A stretch of 7,370 nt of DNA, taken from Bacillota bacterium (GTDB taxonomy: Bacteria; Bacillota_C; Negativicutes; Sporomusales; Sporomusaceae). This document shows positions 6,163 to 7,370 of this stretch, one piece after another. Both the position numbers and the translations under genes were made by a program. The notes beneath the pieces are model-generated. The model searched no databases and was not told where the DNA came from. It saw only the letters and a program-made list of their open reading frames with translations. The stretch lies in contig JAEZQV010000496.1 in assembly GCA_023441125.1 (NCBI GenBank), positions 1 through 7,370 on the forward strand, given 5' to 3'. The number at the start of each line of letters is the position of its first letter. The first letter of the stretch is position 1.

Positions 6163-6660
6163 ATGATTTCACTGGCTTGGCGGCATGGTCTGTGCAATGA
6201 GCGGGATTGCCGCTTTAATACGGGCTGGGAACCAACGCAGTTCAAGAAAGGCATGACTCCCTGGAATAAAGGCAAAAAAGGAACTGGCGGCTGGAAGTCC
6301 ACGCAGTTTAAGAACGACAATAGGCCAAAGAATTATAAGCCAGTAGGTACCGAGCAGACCAATACGGATGGATATGTAGAAATAAAGGCCGCTGATCCCA
6401 GGACGTGGAGGGCCAAGCACGTCATCCTTTGGGAAGCAGCTCACGGCCCGGTACCAAAGGGGCATGTCGTGATCTTCGCCGACGGAAACCAGCAGAATGT
6501 TACGCTTGAGAATTTGCTGCTGATTTCCCGGCGCGAGCTGGCTGTCATGAACAAGCGGGGACTGATCGCGAATAGCGCGGAGCTGACCAAGGCCGGCGTT
6601 ATGGTTGCGGATATTTACTTGAAAATCGGCGAGCGGAAGCGAAAAAGAAAGGGAGAGTGA
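6163..6660 (+). CDS. Phage HNH endonuclease (HNH_3 type), probably 5'-truncated
   Basis: From ATG 6163 this is 165 aa; a TTG at 6142 adds seven residues. No ribosome site precedes either. The core matches phage HNH_3 nucleases, metal-dependent enzymes that nick DNA and are often coded near terminase genes. His86 lies in WRAKHVILWEAAHGPVPKGHVV, followed by FADGN (105-109), Asn112 and ENLLLISRRELAVMN (from 116). The DGN-N-ENL pattern is kept, but Phe stands where many HNH proteins have His. Recognisable sequence begins only at WRHGLCNERDCRF. The usual N-terminal helical DNA-reading part, about 50 residues, is missing and is replaced by AT-rich DNA. A near-repeat stands at residues 20-29 and 41-50 (TGWEPTQFKK, TGGWKSTQFK). 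The nuclease core looks intact, but expression and activity are doubtful. Confidence 0.75.
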   Translation: MISLAWRHGLCNERDCRFNTGWEPTQFKKGMTPWNKGKKGTGGWKSTQFKNDNRPKNYKPVGTEQTNTDGYVEIKAADPRTWRAKHVILWEAAHGPVPKGHVVIFADGNQQNVTLENLLLISRRELAVMNKRGLIANSAELTKAGVMVADIYLKIGERKRKRKGE

Positions 6661-6666
6661 GTATAC

Positions 6667-6840
6667 ATGCCGAGAAAGTGGCAAGAGGCCCGAAAAAATA
6701 TTAAGTCCATCAGCGATAGCGAGAAGTCCGAAATCAAGCGGCAGGCGGAAGAATATGTCCGCAGCTGCCGAATCTGCGGCTGCTATTGGGTCGAGGAAGA
6801 CCTGTGCAGCGCGTGCGCGGGGAATGTGATTGATTTATAG
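6667..6840 (+). CDS. Small zinc-ribbon-like protein, 57 aa
   Basis: The ORF starts MPRKWQEARKNIKSISDSEK, has a charged helical first half, then CRICGC (Cys34, 37, 39) and CSAC (Cys47, 50). Two CxxC pairs 10 residues apart form a likely four-cysteine zinc knuckle or ribbon. It follows the HNH stop by six bases, and GGGAG (6651-6655) stands 11 bases before the ATG, so it would be translated together with the HNH gene. Composition matches the HNH gene. In phages, short zinc-ribbon proteins often sit between an HNH nuclease and the terminase genes; here the terminase is absent. The specific role is unknown. Confidence 0.6.
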   Translation: MPRKWQEARKNIKSISDSEKSEIKRQAEEYVRSCRICGCYWVEEDLCSACAGNVIDL

Positions 6841-6841
6841 G

Positions 6842-7370
6842 CTAATCGTTTTTATCATCTTTTGGTTGTTGCACCAAAGGCTTCGCGGTTGCTGGTTGAA
6901 TATTGTGTTCAGTAAGACGATTGATAGCAAGTAGTGCATCATCCTGCCACATCTGGTAGCCGTAAATTATTACTGCATGCAGTAGGGTGACAGGCAGTGA
7001 TAAAAATGGGGATATGTTGAAGTCAACTATACCTCTAACCGGTAAGAAGTAACCCAGCATGAAAAAGTTAAAAAATATATCTAGAATTGTATTGGTAATC
7101 ATGTAAGTCCCAAAATGACCGTATGTGAACTTAAAAACCCATATAGTAAGTACAGGCATTGTCCCATAAAAGTACGGTAACATCTCGTTAAAAGGATACG
7201 TTGGTTCGCGGGTAGCCCACACCCCTATTTGAATGCCAATGTCACCGATGATGGTAGTCAGTACAACGGCAAACATCGCCACCGGCATCCAGCGCTTAAC
7301 CTCTTCCTTTTTCATGAAAAAAAGTGTCAACCAGGGAAGTAAGGTTAATGACCACATAATAAGGCTATTA
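6842..7370 (-). CDS. CBO0543 family integral membrane protein (5' end outside window)
   Basis: The protein resembles the uncharacterised CBO0543 family of Firmicute membrane proteins. Counting from the ATG at 7357 (171 aa), about five membrane helices are visible: residues 1-14, 24-47, 59-79, 85-105 and 115-137. FNEMLPYFYGTMPVLTIWVFKFTYG (56-80) is the recognisable part. The tail (from 151) is polar and charged, ending QQPKDDKND. The frame stays open beyond 7357 to the window edge and no ribosome site precedes that ATG, so the true start is probably further upstream. The stop (TAG, 6844-6842) is one base from the end of the convergent 57-aa gene, with no terminator between. It is moderately AT-rich, unlike the HNH block. 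It may be the host gene flanking the prophage scar. Physiological role unknown. Confidence 0.8.
   Translation of the reverse strand, partial: NSLIMWSLTLLPWLTLFFMKKEEVKRWMPVAMFAVVLTTIIGDIGIQIGVWATREPTYPFNEMLPYFYGTMPVLTIWVFKFTYGHFGTYMITNTILDIFFNFFMLGYFLPVRGIVDFNISPFLSLPVTLLHAVIIYGYQMWQDDALLAINRLTEHNIQPATAKPLVQQPKDDKND

Noticed and set aside
6066..6320. N-terminal 85 residues of the long leftward frame ending at 5610
   Set aside because: They are mostly antisense to the HNH gene and lack a ribosome site; the shorter TTG start at 6065 has one.
6169..6684. Leftward open frame of 171 codons
   Set aside because: It is antisense to the HNH and zinc-ribbon genes; no family character and no ribosome site.
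3494..6856. Possible att core: TATAAGGTTAAT (about 3494) versus TATAGGCTAAT (about 6836)
   Set aside because: The similarity is short and imperfect and lies at the 3' ends of two coding regions; chance is as likely. It needs comparison with an empty site.
1..7370. tRNA, rRNA, CRISPR array, insertion sequence or riboswitch
   Set aside because: Reading both strands I found no cloverleaf, no regularly spaced repeats, no transposase and no recognisable riboswitch core.

Overview
The window looks like a chromosomal segment of an anaerobic Firmicute, most likely a Negativicute of the Sporomusa/Pelosinus kind. This rests on remembered protein resemblance (YqjE-type tripeptidase, Ppx/GppA with an HD domain, YtpB/DUF2600, CBO0543) and on GC-moderate host genes with AGGAGG-type ribosome sites. 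It is an inference, since no rRNA or other marker gene is present.

Left part (1-3270), ordinary chromosome. The 3' end of an M20-family peptidase T-like gene runs rightward and stops at a perfect 20-bp hairpin terminator. Facing it is a leftward two-gene operon: a Ppx/GppA phosphatase followed 10 bases later by a DUF2600 (YtpB-type) terpene synthase-like gene. The second gene's ribosome site overlaps the first gene's stop codon. The operon has a TATAAT promoter near 3263, and the phosphatase probably starts at TTG 3225 rather than at the longer ATG.

Middle part (about 3400-6840), a decayed and mosaic prophage remnant. In order it holds an intergenic stretch with a tandem repeat; the catalytic half of a leftward tyrosine integrase, cut off at about 4013-4034; and a head-to-head junction with the C-terminal half of a rightward DUF927 replication ATPase carrying two one-base deletions. 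Next come a 79-aa unknown ORF, a 53-aa cysteine-rich protein, an AT-rich leftward gene for a 151-aa membrane protein, a 5'-truncated HNH endonuclease and a 57-aa zinc-ribbon-like protein. Phage structural genes are absent. The pieces differ strongly in base composition and several have lost their 5' ends, so this is a scar of repeated deletion and insertion rather than a working element.

Right part (6842-7370): a leftward CBO0543-family membrane protein whose start probably lies beyond the window. Its stop is one base from the end of the last phage-like gene.

I see no convincing new multi-gene system. The best leads are the AT-rich membrane-protein cassette lodged in the prophage, the two small cysteine-rich phage proteins, and the structure of the junctions.
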